Below, one piece after another: positions 7,126-15,771 of a stretch of DNA of 32,184 nt. The stretch is from contig QHRF01000096.1 in the NCBI GenBank assembly GCA_003220055.1, forward strand, positions 1 to 32,184, given 5' to 3'. Made by a program: the position numbers and the translations under genes. The stretch's first letter is position 1. Every line of letters starts with the position of its first letter. Origin of the DNA: Verrucomicrobiota bacterium (lineage in GTDB: Bacteria > Verrucomicrobiota > Verrucomicrobiia > Chthoniobacterales > UBA10450). The notes under the pieces are model-generated. The model searched no databases. It was not told the origin of the DNA and was given only the letters and a program-made list of their open reading frames with translations.

Positions 7126-7533
7126 ATGCCTGACGAGCCGCCTCCGCCGCCACCGTCCGATGCCGGACCGAAATCAACCGGGCTCCCTTCCAATATCGCG
7201 GCGGCGCTTGCCTGTATTCCGCTCATTGGCGGCATCGTGTTTTTCATTTTGGAGAAACAGGACCCTTTTGTGCGTTTCTATTCGATGCAATCGATCGTCT
7301 TTGGTCTGGCCTGGTTCTTGTTCAACGTCGTTTCGGCGATCATCCATGTGATCTTTAGTGCCATCCCGGCAATCGGAGGGATCCTGGTGTTCTTTTGGGC
7401 GATCATCGCCGCGGTCATCCACGTCGCCTTTGTTGTTCTCTGGATCATCGCCACCTGGCGCGCATTCACTGGCGTGCGTTGGGAAATCCCATACATCGGT
7501 CCGATGGCGCGCAAACAAGTCGGCGAAAGTTAA
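7126..7533 (+). CDS. DUF4870/Tic20-like small membrane protein
   Basis: 135 residues. It has a Pro-rich cytosolic N-terminus (PPPPPP near 5-10), then about three to four hydrophobic helices between 22 and 115. The family-typical segment DPFVRFYSMQSIVFGLAWFL follows the first helix, and the C-terminus is WRAFTGVRWEIPYIGPMA. This pattern is shared by DUF4870 proteins, whose function is unknown. The ATG lies on a CATG palindrome facing the 5' region of aroB. Its TAA interlocks with the stop of convergent holA (4-base overlap). Confidence 0.75.
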   Translation: MPDEPPPPPPSDAGPKSTGLPSNIAAALACIPLIGGIVFFILEKQDPFVRFYSMQSIVFGLAWFLFNVVSAIIHVIFSAIPAIGGILVFFWAIIAAVIHVAFVVLWIIATWRAFTGVRWEIPYIGPMARKQVGES

Positions 7534-8660
7534 GCTTCGCCGAGCAGCTTCACGACCACTTCTGTCAAAATCAGTTCGTGATCGAGCTGCGTCGTGACCA
7601 ACTGCAGATTTGCAGCGAGACATGCCTGCATTCCGGCGATTAACTGCTCGGTCGAAAAGCGGTGCGCATTTTGCGCGGCAATTCCAAGCGCGTAGGCGTT
7701 GACCGTCCCGTCTTTTTTTCGCGGCAAATGCGCGATCGCATCGGCCGGGAGGCGGTTGATTGCCGAAATAAACGGAAAGGGCGCATGCGGCCGCGACAGG
7801 CGATGGCGCTCCATCAAATCTTTTGCGAGTAATAAATTCCGGACCGTTGGAAGAATCGCGGCGAGCAAAATCCCGATCGCACTTTCGCCTTGATCGAGTA
7901 ATTGCCTGAGCAATTCGAGCGCGCGCTCGAGATCGCGCTCGGCCAGGGCGTTGCTCAAATCGAAGATGACCCCCGCGCGGGTGAGCGGCACGAGCTCGCG
8001 AACGAGATCGACATTTACCTGGCGCTCTTTGCCGAGGAAGATGTCGATCTTTTCCAATTCGTTTTCGATCTCGCGGGTGTCGCCGCCGGTGAGAAGGACG
8101 AAGAGCTCGAGCGCATTGTCATCAAACTGTAGCTTTCGCTTTTTCGCGCGCGTCTTGACCATCTCGGTCGCTTCTTCTTCCCAACCACCGCGGCTCGAAT
8201 CGAGTTTCTCGAAAACCTGGAGCTCGGCGCGTTTGGCGAGCGCCTTGTAAAACGAGCGCCGCTTATCGACCTCGGTCGCACTCAACAGAAATGTGATTTC
8301 GGGTCCTAGCCCGGCATTCATGGTTGCAGTCAATTCTTCCAGCGCCGCTTGGACTGCCGCCGACCGCGCTTTCTGATCGTCGCCAAGAAAGTTGGCGTTT
8401 TTCAGCCAGATCAATTTTTCGCCGCCGAAAAATGGCAAAGTTCGCAGCGCGTCGATTGTCGATCTTATCCGCGTCGCAGCTTGGTCGGCGTTGTCCGCCG
8501 CGCCGTCGACTATTTCGAAGCCAAAGTCGCCCGCGTCTGCAGGTTTTAATTTCTCGGCCAGTTCCGCCGCGGTCTGTTTTACCTCGACGTCATCCGAACC
8601 GACGACGGCGTAGATTTTTGCGGCGGCAGATTTTGCTTTTGTTTTTGGCATCGGTGACAT
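7530..8660 (-). CDS. holA: DNA polymerase III delta subunit
   Basis: 376 residues (ATG 8660; ATG 8651 is also possible). Delta opens the sliding clamp within the clamp loader. The sequence has the HolA course: a short strand (IYAVVGSDDVEV), RTLPFFGGEKLIWLKNANF, the AAA-like small domain with LFVLLTGGDTREIENELEKIDIF, the INxDLVREL-like segment followed by VIFDLSNALAERDLERALELLRQLLDQGES, and the C-terminal collar domain. Like other delta subunits it lacks a true Walker A motif. The N-terminus carries a Lys/Ala-rich extension of about 13 residues. It is monocistronic, with a palindromic repeat just upstream. Confidence 0.88.
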   Translation of the reverse strand: MSPMPKTKAKSAAAKIYAVVGSDDVEVKQTAAELAEKLKPADAGDFGFEIVDGAADNADQAATRIRSTIDALRTLPFFGGEKLIWLKNANFLGDDQKARSAAVQAALEELTATMNAGLGPEITFLLSATEVDKRRSFYKALAKRAELQVFEKLDSSRGGWEEEATEMVKTRAKKRKLQFDDNALELFVLLTGGDTREIENELEKIDIFLGKERQVNVDLVRELVPLTRAGVIFDLSNALAERDLERALELLRQLLDQGESAIGILLAAILPTVRNLLLAKDLMERHRLSRPHAPFPFISAINRLPADAIAHLPRKKDGTVNAYALGIAAQNAHRFSTEQLIAGMQACLAANLQLVTTQLDHELILTEVVVKLLGEA

Positions 8661-8691
8661 TTTCTCGCATGCTCAACGAAGATCGACAAGG

Positions 8692-8777
8692 TGGATCGTC
8701 CGCTCCGTCGGGCGATGTTAAAATAAATCCGGCCGAAGGCCGCTTGAATAGCATCGAGCAAGGGACTGCTCGATCCA
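8692..8777. repeat. Nested palindromic repeat with three inner hairpins
   Basis: Outer arms TGGATCG (8692-8698) and CGATCCA (8771-8777) are exact reverse complements. Inside lie ATCGAGCA/TGCTCGAT (8753-8760 / 8767-8774, 6-base loop), CGGCC/GGCCG (8730-8734 / 8738-8742, loop GAA), and a weaker CGTCCG/CGGGCG stem (8697-8702 / 8709-8714). The element fills the gap between holA and the peptidase gene (both minus strand). It carries a small open frame that is judged spurious. Possible roles are transcript end protection or a non-autonomous mobile repeat. Confidence 0.75.
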
Positions 8778-8781
8778 GCCT

Positions 8782-9705
8782 CTAATTATTTACTTGTTGC
8801 AAAGAAGTTCCGAAATCTTTGGAGGCGTACTCGCGAAATTTTTCCTCCAGCGCCGCAATGTTTGGGAATCTTCCGGAATAAAGTCGCGGAAGAACTGTTT
8901 CGAGCGGTTGGTGCCGGGCGAGCGCATCGAGCAAGCTTAAAAAGTTCGGCTTGTCGGTGGCGGCCAGAAAGCGCACCAGGCGTTCCGATTCATCATAAAA
9001 AATGCGGACGCGATCGGAAGGTGGATGCGTTGTGGCGGTGAGGATACTGAGGGGAATCAAGTCTTGCGAGGGAATTGCTTCCGAGTGCGGCTTGGCCGCG
9101 TAACCGCGAGCGCGCTCATAACTGGCGCGCGCGTCTTTCGAAATGAATTGGGCAAAGCCTTCATCCAACCAACACGGGATACCATCCGTGTAAAAGCGAT
9201 GCAGGACGAGATGAACGATCTCGTGACCCAAAAGATTGTTGCTGAACTTATACGCTGGATTTCGCTGAACGAAGAGACTGCCGGCCGAATGAATTCCGCC
9301 ACTCCACGGCTCTAGTTTGCCGAAGGCTTGAAACTCCTGCCATTCTTCCGGACGCTCAAAAATATAAATGTGCGATTTGATGTCGCCGGCGGGTTGTGCG
9401 CGCTCCAGCTCTTTCGCGATGACGCGATAATGAAACTCGGCTTCGACTGAAACCGGCGTGGCAACGTAGCCGTGAACGAAATGATAAATGAAATGCTCGG
9501 TTTCGGCGTGTTTCCATTGCTCGGGATGAATTGCGAGCGCTTTCTCGCCGAGCGGATTCGGATCGCGCTGACTCAACTGCGAAAATTCAATTTCCGGCAA
9601 CGAGCTCGATTCATTGATTTGCGCGAGGGTTGAGATCGCGCCCAGGATCGACCCGCCTATGCCAAAGGCTACGGCGCGGCAACCAGAGATCGACAGCCAG
9701 CGCAT
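8782..9705 (-). CDS. Exported gluzincin-type peptidase (MA-like, DUF1570-related)
   Basis: 307 residues. A signal peptide or anchor occupies about 1-29 (hydrophobic, ending near TLAQ). The zinc site is clear: HEIVH at 161-165, preceded by LLG, and WLDEGFAQF with Glu182 as the likely third ligand, the spacing typical of MA-clan peptidases. An upstream beta-rich segment (HFIYHF...; SHIYIFERPEEW) is typical of DUF1570/peptidase-MA-like proteins. The substrate is unknown; export suggests periplasmic or surface proteolysis. It is followed on the same strand by the palindromic repeat and holA, and its start is 35 bases from the uvrB stop. Confidence 0.8.
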   Translation of the reverse strand: MRWLSISGCRAVAFGIGGSILGAISTLAQINESSSLPEIEFSQLSQRDPNPLGEKALAIHPEQWKHAETEHFIYHFVHGYVATPVSVEAEFHYRVIAKELERAQPAGDIKSHIYIFERPEEWQEFQAFGKLEPWSGGIHSAGSLFVQRNPAYKFSNNLLGHEIVHLVLHRFYTDGIPCWLDEGFAQFISKDARASYERARGYAAKPHSEAIPSQDLIPLSILTATTHPPSDRVRIFYDESERLVRFLAATDKPNFLSLLDALARHQPLETVLPRLYSGRFPNIAALEEKFREYASKDFGTSLQQVNN

Positions 9706-9740
9706 GGCTGCTGATGAAGCGAATTCCGTGCGAGCTGCAC

Positions 9741-11996
9741 CTAAACGCGCGAACGCCTGCGTCCGGAATTCCGGGTGTATTTCACTGGACGGCGTTTCGG
9801 CTCGATCTTGGTCAGCCCGGTGCCGCTTTTCACTTCCATGATTTGATCGCGCAAGAGCGCGGCCCGTTCGAACTCGAGATTCGCCGATGCGGTTTGCATT
9901 TCCTCTTCGAGTTCGCGCAACAATTCCGTGAGATCAAAATTGCCGCCGGCTTCTTGGATGACCGATGCGGCGATTTCGCGGCCGCGCAAGATCGTGTGCA
10001 AACTTTCCTGGACCGCGCGCCGGACTGTTTGCGGCGTGATCCCGTGCTTCTCGTTGTATTCCATCTGTTTCGTGCGGCGATATTCCGAGATCGAGATCAG
10101 TGCTTCCATGCTTTGCGTGATCTGGTCTGCGAAGAGCACGACCTCCCCATTGATATGGCGCGCGGCGCGGCCGGCAGTTTGGATCAACGAAGTCTGGCTG
10201 CGCAAAAAGCCTTCCTTGTCGGCGTCGAGAATGCAGACGAGCGAAACTTCGGGAAGATCGAGTCCTTCGCGGAGCAGATTGATGCCGACGAGAATATCGA
10301 AATCGGCCGCGCGCAGGCCGCGCAAGATTTCCACGCGCTCAATCGTGTCGATGTCGCTATGGAGATAGCGCACCTTTAATCCGACGTCGCGGAGATAATC
10401 GGCCAGATCTTCAGCGGTGCGCTTGGTCAACGTTGTGATCAGCACCCGCTCACCTTTCTCAACACGTTGCCGGCAAAGCTCGATCGTATCGTCGATCTGG
10501 TTCTTGAGCGGTTTGATCGTGATTTTTGGATCGAGCAGTCCGGTCGGACGAATGATTTGTTCGACAACCAGCGGCGCTCCGGGCTCGCGAACCTCGAATT
10601 TCGCGGCGGGCTCGTCTGTCCGCGAAATATGCACCTGAGATTGCTGGAGCGGCGCTCTCCGAGCGCCGTTTGCCCTGGATCGACGATCTGAGACCGCCGC
10701 CACAGTTTCACCTGGTAATACGAACGGAACCGGCTCGTCTTCGCCGATGCGCTGGCGCCGATGCGGGACGTAGCCTTTATTTCCAACAACGCTGTTTTGG
10801 ATTTCGAACTCAGCCGGTGTCGCGCTCACGTAAACGAGCTGGTTCGTAAGTTTCATGAACTCATCGAAATTCAGAGGCCGATTATCGAGCGCGCTCGGCA
10901 AACGGAAACCATAATTCACCAGCACGGTCTTGCGCGAACGATCACCTTCATACATCCCGCCAATTTGCGGAATGGTCGCGTGCGATTCGTCGATCACGAC
11001 CAGAAAATCCTTCGGGAAAAAGTCGACGATCGTGTACGGCTTCGAACCCGGAGGCCGACCGGAGAGATGTCGCGAATAATTTTCGATCCCGTTGCAGAAA
11101 CCCATCTCCTGCAACATCTCGAGATCGTATTCGGTGCGGATGCGGAGTCGTTGCGCTTCGAGCAATTTGTTTTGCGATTCCAGGACTTTGATTCGGTCTT
11201 CCAGCTCGGCCCGGATCGTTTGCAACGCGCGATTCAATTTGTCGGCCGGCGTCACGAATTGTTTCGCTGGAAAAAATGTGATCACACTGAGCGATTCATG
11301 GGCGTGACCAGTCAACGGATCGAAGCGGGTGATGGCATCGATTTCGTCGCCAAAAAATTCCAGGCGAACGGCCTCTTCGTCCGCCGTGGCGGGATAGACT
11401 TCGACCACGTCGCCGCGGACCCGAAATTTGCCGCGCGAGAAACTGATATCGTTGCGTTCGTAGAGCATATCGACCAGCCGACTGAGCACTGCTTCGCGCG
11501 AAGTATGCTGGCCGCGTTTTACCGTCAGCAGCATTCGCTCGTAATCTTCCGGCGACGTGACGCCGTAGATGCAGGAAACGCTCGCGACCACGATTGTGTC
11601 GCGCCGTGTGAGCAGTGCACTCGTTGCCGACAGGCGCAACCGCTCGATCTCTTCGTTAATCGATGAGTCCTTCTCGATGTACGTGTCGGTCCGCGGGATG
11701 TATGCTTCCGGTTGGTAGTAATCGAAGTAGCTGACGAAATATTCGACCGCGTTTTTTGGGAAAAATTGCTTGAACTCCGAATAAAGCTGGGCCGCCAGGG
11801 TTTTGTTGTGCGAAATCACCAGGGTCGGCCGGTTTAACTCGCGAATGACGTTGGCGATAGTGAATGTTTTGCCCGAGCCAGTAACGCCGAGCAGGGTCTG
11901 GTGCCGATTGCCCGCTTCGACCGACTTGATCAGCTTGGCGATGGCCTGCCCCTGGTCGCCACGAGGTTTATAGTCGGATTCGAGCTGAAACGGCAT
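9741..11996 (-). CDS. uvrB: Excinuclease ABC subunit B with a long internal insertion
   Basis: 751 residues from ATG 11996 (ATG 12011 is also possible), against about 670 for typical UvrB. It is the damage-verifying helicase-like subunit of nucleotide excision repair. Seen: Walker A GVTGSGKT (37-44), the [11 protein letters not shown] beta-hairpin, [12 protein letters not shown] (Walker B), [41 protein letters not shown], and a C-terminal UVR/UvrC-binding domain ([24 protein letters not shown] region). Between [12 protein letters not shown] and [14 protein letters not shown], where E. coli has about three residues, there are about 74 (residues 403-476; DNA 10569-10790). The reading frame is intact and all motifs are present, so the protein is probably functional. 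The insert contains a palindromic repeat. The N-terminal extension up to 12182 is rejected because it crosses the divergent gene start. Confidence 0.95.
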   Translation of the reverse strand: MPFQLESDYKPRGDQGQAIAKLIKSVEAGNRHQTLLGVTGSGKTFTIANVIRELNRPTLVISHNKTLAAQLYSEFKQFFPKNAVEYFVSYFDYYQPEAYIPRTDTYIEKDSSINEEIERLRLSATSALLTRRDTIVVASVSCIYGVTSPEDYERMLLTVKRGQHTSREAVLSRLVDMLYERNDISFSRGKFRVRGDVVEVYPATADEEAVRLEFFGDEIDAITRFDPLTGHAHESLSVITFFPAKQFVTPADKLNRALQTIRAELEDRIKVLESQNKLLEAQRLRIRTEYDLEMLQEMGFCNGIENYSRHLSGRPPGSKPYTIVDFFPKDFLVVIDESHATIPQIGGMYEGDRSRKTVLVNYGFRLPSALDNRPLNFDEFMKLTNQLVYVSATPAEFEIQNSVVGNKGYVPHRRQRIGEDEPVPFVLPGETVAAVSDRRSRANGARRAPLQQSQVHISRTDEPAAKFEVREPGAPLVVEQIIRPTGLLDPKITIKPLKNQIDDTIELCRQRVEKGERVLITTLTKRTAEDLADYLRDVGLKVRYLHSDIDTIERVEILRGLRAADFDILVGINLLREGLDLPEVSLVCILDADKEGFLRSQTSLIQTAGRAARHINGEVVLFADQITQSMEALISISEYRRTKQMEYNEKHGITPQTVRRAVQESLHTILRGREIAASVIQEAGGNFDLTELLRELEEEMQTASANLEFERAALLRDQIMEVKSGTGLTKIEPKRRPVKYTRNSGRRRSRV
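10609..10740. repeat. 9-bp direct repeat flanking the uvrB palindrome
   Basis: GGCTCGTCT occurs at 10609-10617 and again at 10732-10740, exactly 123 bases (41 codons) apart, on either side of the palindrome. Both copies encode Asp-Glu-Pro in the same frame (SRTDEPAA and GEDEPVPF). This could be a target duplication left by an in-frame insertion, or a chance repeat of an acidic motif. Confidence 0.5.
10644..10705. repeat. Two-hairpin palindromic element inside uvrB coding sequence
   Basis: The first hairpin is a perfect 8-bp stem, CGGCGCTC (10650-10657) / GAGCGCCG (10661-10668), with loop TCC. The second is a 6-of-8 stem, CGACGATC (10681-10688) / GACCGCCG (10692-10699), with loop TGA. The ends CTGGAGC and GCCACAG are imperfect inverted repeats (5 of 7). 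This two-hairpin layout with CTG/CAG ends matches the intergenic element at 22564. It is translated as about 21 residues within the UvrB insertion, without a stop or frameshift. Confidence 0.75.
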
Positions 11997-12067
11997 CGGG
12001 CAATTTAGCATGCAAGAGACGTTGCGCTTGTGAAAGGCGGTTCCGAAAGTTAATTCAGCGAAACAGG

Positions 12068-14104
12068 GTGAATCTGCCGAAATTCTTTGCCGAGCTGAAG
12101 CGCCGCCACGTCTATCGCGCGGCCGTCGCTTATGGGATGGCGGCATGGCTCTTAACCCAGATCGCGACTCAAGTCTTCCCATTCTTCGACATTCCGAACT
12201 CGGCAGTTCGCTTTGTCATCGTCGTGCTACTTCTTGGATTTCCAATCGCGATGGCGCTGGCGTGGCTCTACGAATTCACAGGCGCAGGATTTGTTCGGGA
12301 CGAAGATGTCGATCCAGGTGTCCGAAAAAGCGCGGGGCGTCTCCTCGATTTTACAATCATCGGTGTTCTTCTGCTTCTGATCGCGGTGCTGATTTACGAG
12401 CGGCTTCCATCTTACAGCTCAAGCGGTGAACTGATCCCTGACAAGAGCATCGCGGTGTTACCGTTCGCCAATTTCAGCGACGACAAGCAGAACGCATTTT
12501 TCGCGGACGGCATCCAGGACGACATTCTGACGAGTCTGGCTAAGATCGCCGACTTGCGCGTGATCAGCCGTTCGTCGGTGATGCAATTTCGCGATCCGGC
12601 GGCGCACAATCTGCGCGAAATTGGCCGGCTTCTCGGAGTGGCCAACGTATTGGAAGGAAGCGTGCGGCGGGAAGGCGATCGGGTGGTGGTGAATGTGCAG
12701 TTGGTCGACGCTCTGAAAGATCGGCATCTCTGGGCCAATCGCTACGAACGGACGCTGGCAGACTCGTTAGGCCTGCAAGGCGAACTCGCGTCAGAGATCG
12801 CAGAGGCGTTGCGAGTGACGTTGAGCCCTAACGAAAAAGCGCGGATCGCAACCAAACCGACCGAAAATACCGATGCTTACCTGGTTTATCTCCAGGCGAA
12901 CCAGATTGAACGCAATCCGGACACGTTGCTTGAAGATTACAAAAAGGCAGAGCAGCTCTACCAGACCGCGATCGGGCTCGACCCAAAGTTCGCCCTCGCC
13001 CATGCGCGACTCGCTTCCACGCGTGCGGCGATTTTTCATTATTATGAGCCGCTTGATGCCTGGAAGACGAAAGCCCGCGTCGAAGCCGATGTTGCCCTTC
13101 AGTTGCAACCGAATCTGGCCGAGGCGCATCTCGCTCTCGGTCAATGCATTTACTGGATCGACCGGGATTACGATCGCGCGCTGGCCGAGTTCGATACCGC
13201 GTTGCGACTGTCGCCGAACAACAGCGAGACCGCAGTATTGATTGCCGCGATCAAGCGGCGTCAGGGAAAATGGCAGGAGTGTCTCGAAAGCTACGAGAAG
13301 ATCAGCAAACTCGATCCGCAAAATCCAAACGTCGTTCGAACGCTGTTGTTCACGAATACCGCGTTGCGGCGTTGGCCGGAAGCCGCGCGTCTGGTCGAGA
13401 GAATGCGCGCTCTCGCGCCGGCTTCGCTCGTGGCCAAGGCCCAGAGCGGTTACGTCGATTTTTGGTGGAAAGGCGACACCCGTTTATTGAAGTCGCTGAT
13501 CGCGGAAATCCCGGCGAATGTCGATCCGGACGGCGTGGTGACGACCTGCCGATGGGATGTCGCGATGATCGAGCGCGATTACGCGACCGCGAAGCGGGTG
13601 ATCGACGCATCGTCGCTCAATGAATTTTCCTACACCAACGCCGGCACCACCCCGAAAGATTTTTTTTACGGGTGCATCGCGCTCGCACAAGGCGACGTGA
13701 ATGGTGCCCGAAAATTTTTTGAGACTGCGCGTGCTCGTTACGAGGCGGCGGTCATGGAATCACCTGACAGCGCGGAGCGGCACGCGAATCTTGGATTGAC
13801 CTACGCATTGATGGGCCGGAAAGAGGACGCGATTCGCGAGGGCCGGCGGGCGGTCGAGCTCAAACCTGAATCTCTCGACGCGGTCGATGGCGTATTGATG
13901 AATTGCTATCTCGCCCTGATTTACGCGCGCTGCGGCGAAAATGATCTGGCCATCCCGTTGATCGAGCGTTTGCTGAAAACACCCGGCGCAGTCGACAGCG
14001 CGGATTACAGTGTCACGGTGAACGATTTGAAACATCGCTGGGAATGGGACCCGATCCGCAACGACTCGCGGTTTCAGCAATTGATCGCGCATTCGTCGCC
14101 GTGA
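12068..14104 (+). CDS. Membrane-anchored TolB-N-like / TPR protein (first of tandem pair)
   Basis: 678 residues from GTG 12068. Order: a conserved N-terminal cytosolic patch ([18 protein letters not shown]), two to three membrane segments to about 120, then a TolB-N/FlgO-like domain from about 127 ([14 protein letters not shown]...[17 protein letters not shown]...[10 protein letters not shown]...[22 protein letters not shown]...HLWANRYER), followed by many TPR units to the C-terminus. Such modules often sit behind adenylate cyclase, winged-helix or kinase domains in signalling proteins. Here no catalytic or DNA-binding domain is seen, so a scaffold or sensor role is inferred. It is divergent from uvrB with about 70 bases between starts, and its stop overlaps the next gene's GTG. 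Confidence 0.8.
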   Translation: MNLPKFFAELKRRHVYRAAVAYGMAAWLLTQIATQVFPFFDIPNSAVRFVIVVLLLGFPIAMALAWLYEFTGAGFVRDEDVDPGVRKSAGRLLDFTIIGVLLLLIAVLIYERLPSYSSSGELIPDKSIAVLPFANFSDDKQNAFFADGIQDDILTSLAKIADLRVISRSSVMQFRDPAAHNLREIGRLLGVANVLEGSVRREGDRVVVNVQLVDALKDRHLWANRYERTLADSLGLQGELASEIAEALRVTLSPNEKARIATKPTENTDAYLVYLQANQIERNPDTLLEDYKKAEQLYQTAIGLDPKFALAHARLASTRAAIFHYYEPLDAWKTKARVEADVALQLQPNLAEAHLALGQCIYWIDRDYDRALAEFDTALRLSPNNSETAVLIAAIKRRQGKWQECLESYEKISKLDPQNPNVVRTLLFTNTALRRWPEAARLVERMRALAPASLVAKAQSGYVDFWWKGDTRLLKSLIAEIPANVDPDGVVTTCRWDVAMIERDYATAKRVIDASSLNEFSYTNAGTTPKDFFYGCIALAQGDVNGARKFFETARARYEAAVMESPDSAERHANLGLTYALMGRKEDAIREGRRAVELKPESLDAVDGVLMNCYLALIYARCGENDLAIPLIERLLKTPGAVDSADYSVTVNDLKHRWEWDPIRNDSRFQQLIAHSSP

Positions 14105-15771
14105 ACCTGAAGAAATTCTTCGCCGAGCTGAAGCGCAGAAAGGTCTACACCGTTGCAATCGCCTACGTTGTTGGTGGCTGGGCACTCGCCCAGGGCATCT
14201 CGCAGTTGTTGCCGGTCTTCGATATTCCGATCTGGGTCGTTCGGCTTGTTGTTCTCCTGATCGTGCTCGGGTTTCCGGTCGCGCTCGTACTCTCCTGGTT
14301 TTTCGATTTCACTCGCTACGGGATCGTGCGCACGCCTGACATGAAGGATAAGATCGACATCGGACCGGCTGTCTCTTCAAGCGAACCGTCGATTGCGGTC
14401 CTCCCGTTCACAGATTTGAGTCCCGGCGAAGAGCGCGATTATTTCGGCGAGGGAATCGCGGAAGAAATTCAGACAGCGCTGGCGAAAATTGACGGATTGC
14501 GCGTGGCCGCGCGCCGTTCTTCGTTTTGGTTCAAAGACAAAAAAGCGGACCTGAAGGAAATTGCAGACAAGTTGAATGTGGACCACGTGCTCGAAGGCAG
14601 TGTGCGTCGTGAAGGGAATCGCGTCCGCATCAGTGCCGAGCTGACGGATTGCTGCAATGGCTTCACGCTTTGGTCGGAAACATTCGAGCGCGAGATGCAG
14701 GGAATCTTTGCGCTTCAGGACGAGATTGCACGGGCCATTGTCGATGCGCTGAAATTGAAGCTGGATATCTCAGCGCCTTTGTCGTCGCGACTCGTACGGA
14801 GCACCGCTGCCTACGACGTTTATCTGCACGGCTTGTTTTATTCCGACAGGACAACCGAAGAAGATCTGCGCAAAAGCCTGGAATATTTCGAACGCGCTCT
14901 CGAAAAAGATCCGCAATTCGGTCGGGCCTGGACCGGGATGGCAAAGGCGTGGTTGTGGTTGGCGGATGCTTACGTCGCACCCCGCCAAGCTTATTCAAAA
15001 GTGCGCGAGGCCGCGATCAATGCCCTCAAGATCGACAATGACGATGCGGAGGCACATGTCTATCTGGCAGAAACAAAGCGCATTCTCGATTGGGACATGG
15101 ACGGAGCGGCCCGTGAATTTCGCCGCGCGGTCGAGCTCGATCCGAAGTCGACGTCTTCGAACTATTTTTCGGCCGCGTTTTGGGCTGCCCGCGGCGAGCG
15201 CGACGAAGCGCTAATCTATTTGGAGCGCACGTCCACCATCGATCCGGCATCGCTTTGGGTGAACAATTCGGCTTGTGAGCTGTACCGTTACTTCGGTTTA
15301 TACGATAAAGCGATGGCGGCCGGCGAACGAGCGTTGCAACTCGACCCCGCATTTGTCTATGGCGAGCCTTTGCTGGCCGCGCTTTATCGCGAGATGGGAC
15401 GTTTCGACGAAGCGATCGCGCTCTATCAAAAGGCGCAGAACATCGGCGGTCGACCGGCGTTCGGTTTGGCTATTACTTACGCGCGGATGAATCGGCCGGA
15501 TGAAGCGCATCAAGTTCTTGCCAAAACTATTGCGAGTCGCGGGAGTTATACGCCCGGCGACGCCATTGCGCATGTGTACGTAGCGCTCGGTACCCACGAC
15601 AATGCGATTCGCGAGCTCGAACGCGCGAGCGACGACCGGTCCTCATCGCTTCATTTCATCGGCATTGCGCCCGAATTCGCACCGCTTCGCGCTGACAGAC
15701 GTTTCTTGTCGATCCTGAAAAAGATCGGCCTCGAACCGGCGAAAGTCTTCGCCGCCGGCGCAGCGCCCTGA
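14101..15771 (+). CDS. Membrane-anchored TolB-N-like / TPR protein (second of tandem pair)
   Basis: 556 residues from GTG 14101, which overlaps the preceding stop (GTGA), so translation is probably coupled. It is a paralogue of the upstream gene: [20 protein letters not shown] at the N-terminus, then two to three membrane helices, then SIAVLPFTDLSPGEERDYFGEGIAEEIQ split by the same spacing, [21 protein letters not shown], and TPR units such as LEYFERALEKDPQFGRAWTGMAKA and GAAREFRRAVELDPKS. It is about 120 residues shorter than its partner in the TPR part. The homologous N-terminus fixes the start; an earlier in-frame start at 14044 would lie inside the previous gene. The two may form a hetero-complex (inference). 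It ends next to the convergent M50 gene. Confidence 0.82.
   Translation: MNLKKFFAELKRRKVYTVAIAYVVGGWALAQGISQLLPVFDIPIWVVRLVVLLIVLGFPVALVLSWFFDFTRYGIVRTPDMKDKIDIGPAVSSSEPSIAVLPFTDLSPGEERDYFGEGIAEEIQTALAKIDGLRVAARRSSFWFKDKKADLKEIADKLNVDHVLEGSVRREGNRVRISAELTDCCNGFTLWSETFEREMQGIFALQDEIARAIVDALKLKLDISAPLSSRLVRSTAAYDVYLHGLFYSDRTTEEDLRKSLEYFERALEKDPQFGRAWTGMAKAWLWLADAYVAPRQAYSKVREAAINALKIDNDDAEAHVYLAETKRILDWDMDGAAREFRRAVELDPKSTSSNYFSAAFWAARGERDEALIYLERTSTIDPASLWVNNSACELYRYFGLYDKAMAAGERALQLDPAFVYGEPLLAALYREMGRFDEAIALYQKAQNIGGRPAFGLAITYARMNRPDEAHQVLAKTIASRGSYTPGDAIAHVYVALGTHDNAIRELERASDDRSSSLHFIGIAPEFAPLRADRRFLSILKKIGLEPAKVFAAGAAP

Noticed and set aside
7110-7247. Longer aroB start
   Set aside because: It is antisense to the Pro-rich start of the 7126 gene (poly-Gly as complement) and is not part of the AroB fold.
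8670-8784. Small plus-strand open frame upstream of holA
   Set aside because: It lies almost entirely in the nested palindrome; there is no ribosome binding site and no similarity.
9630-10379. 249-codon plus-strand open frame across the 3' half of uvrB
   Set aside because: It is antisense to conserved UvrB motifs; its composition matches the complementary codons of a high-GC gene.
10761-11666. 301-codon plus-strand open frame across the 5' half of uvrB
   Set aside because: It is antisense to Walker and hairpin motifs of UvrB and has no recognisable domain.
12012-12067. LexA/SOS box in the uvrB promoter region
   Set aside because: No recognisable SOS-box palindrome was found in the divergent spacer.
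11997-12182. N-terminal extension of uvrB up to 12182
   Set aside because: It overlaps the divergent TPR gene start and lacks similarity to the UvrB N-terminus, which begins at MPFQLES.
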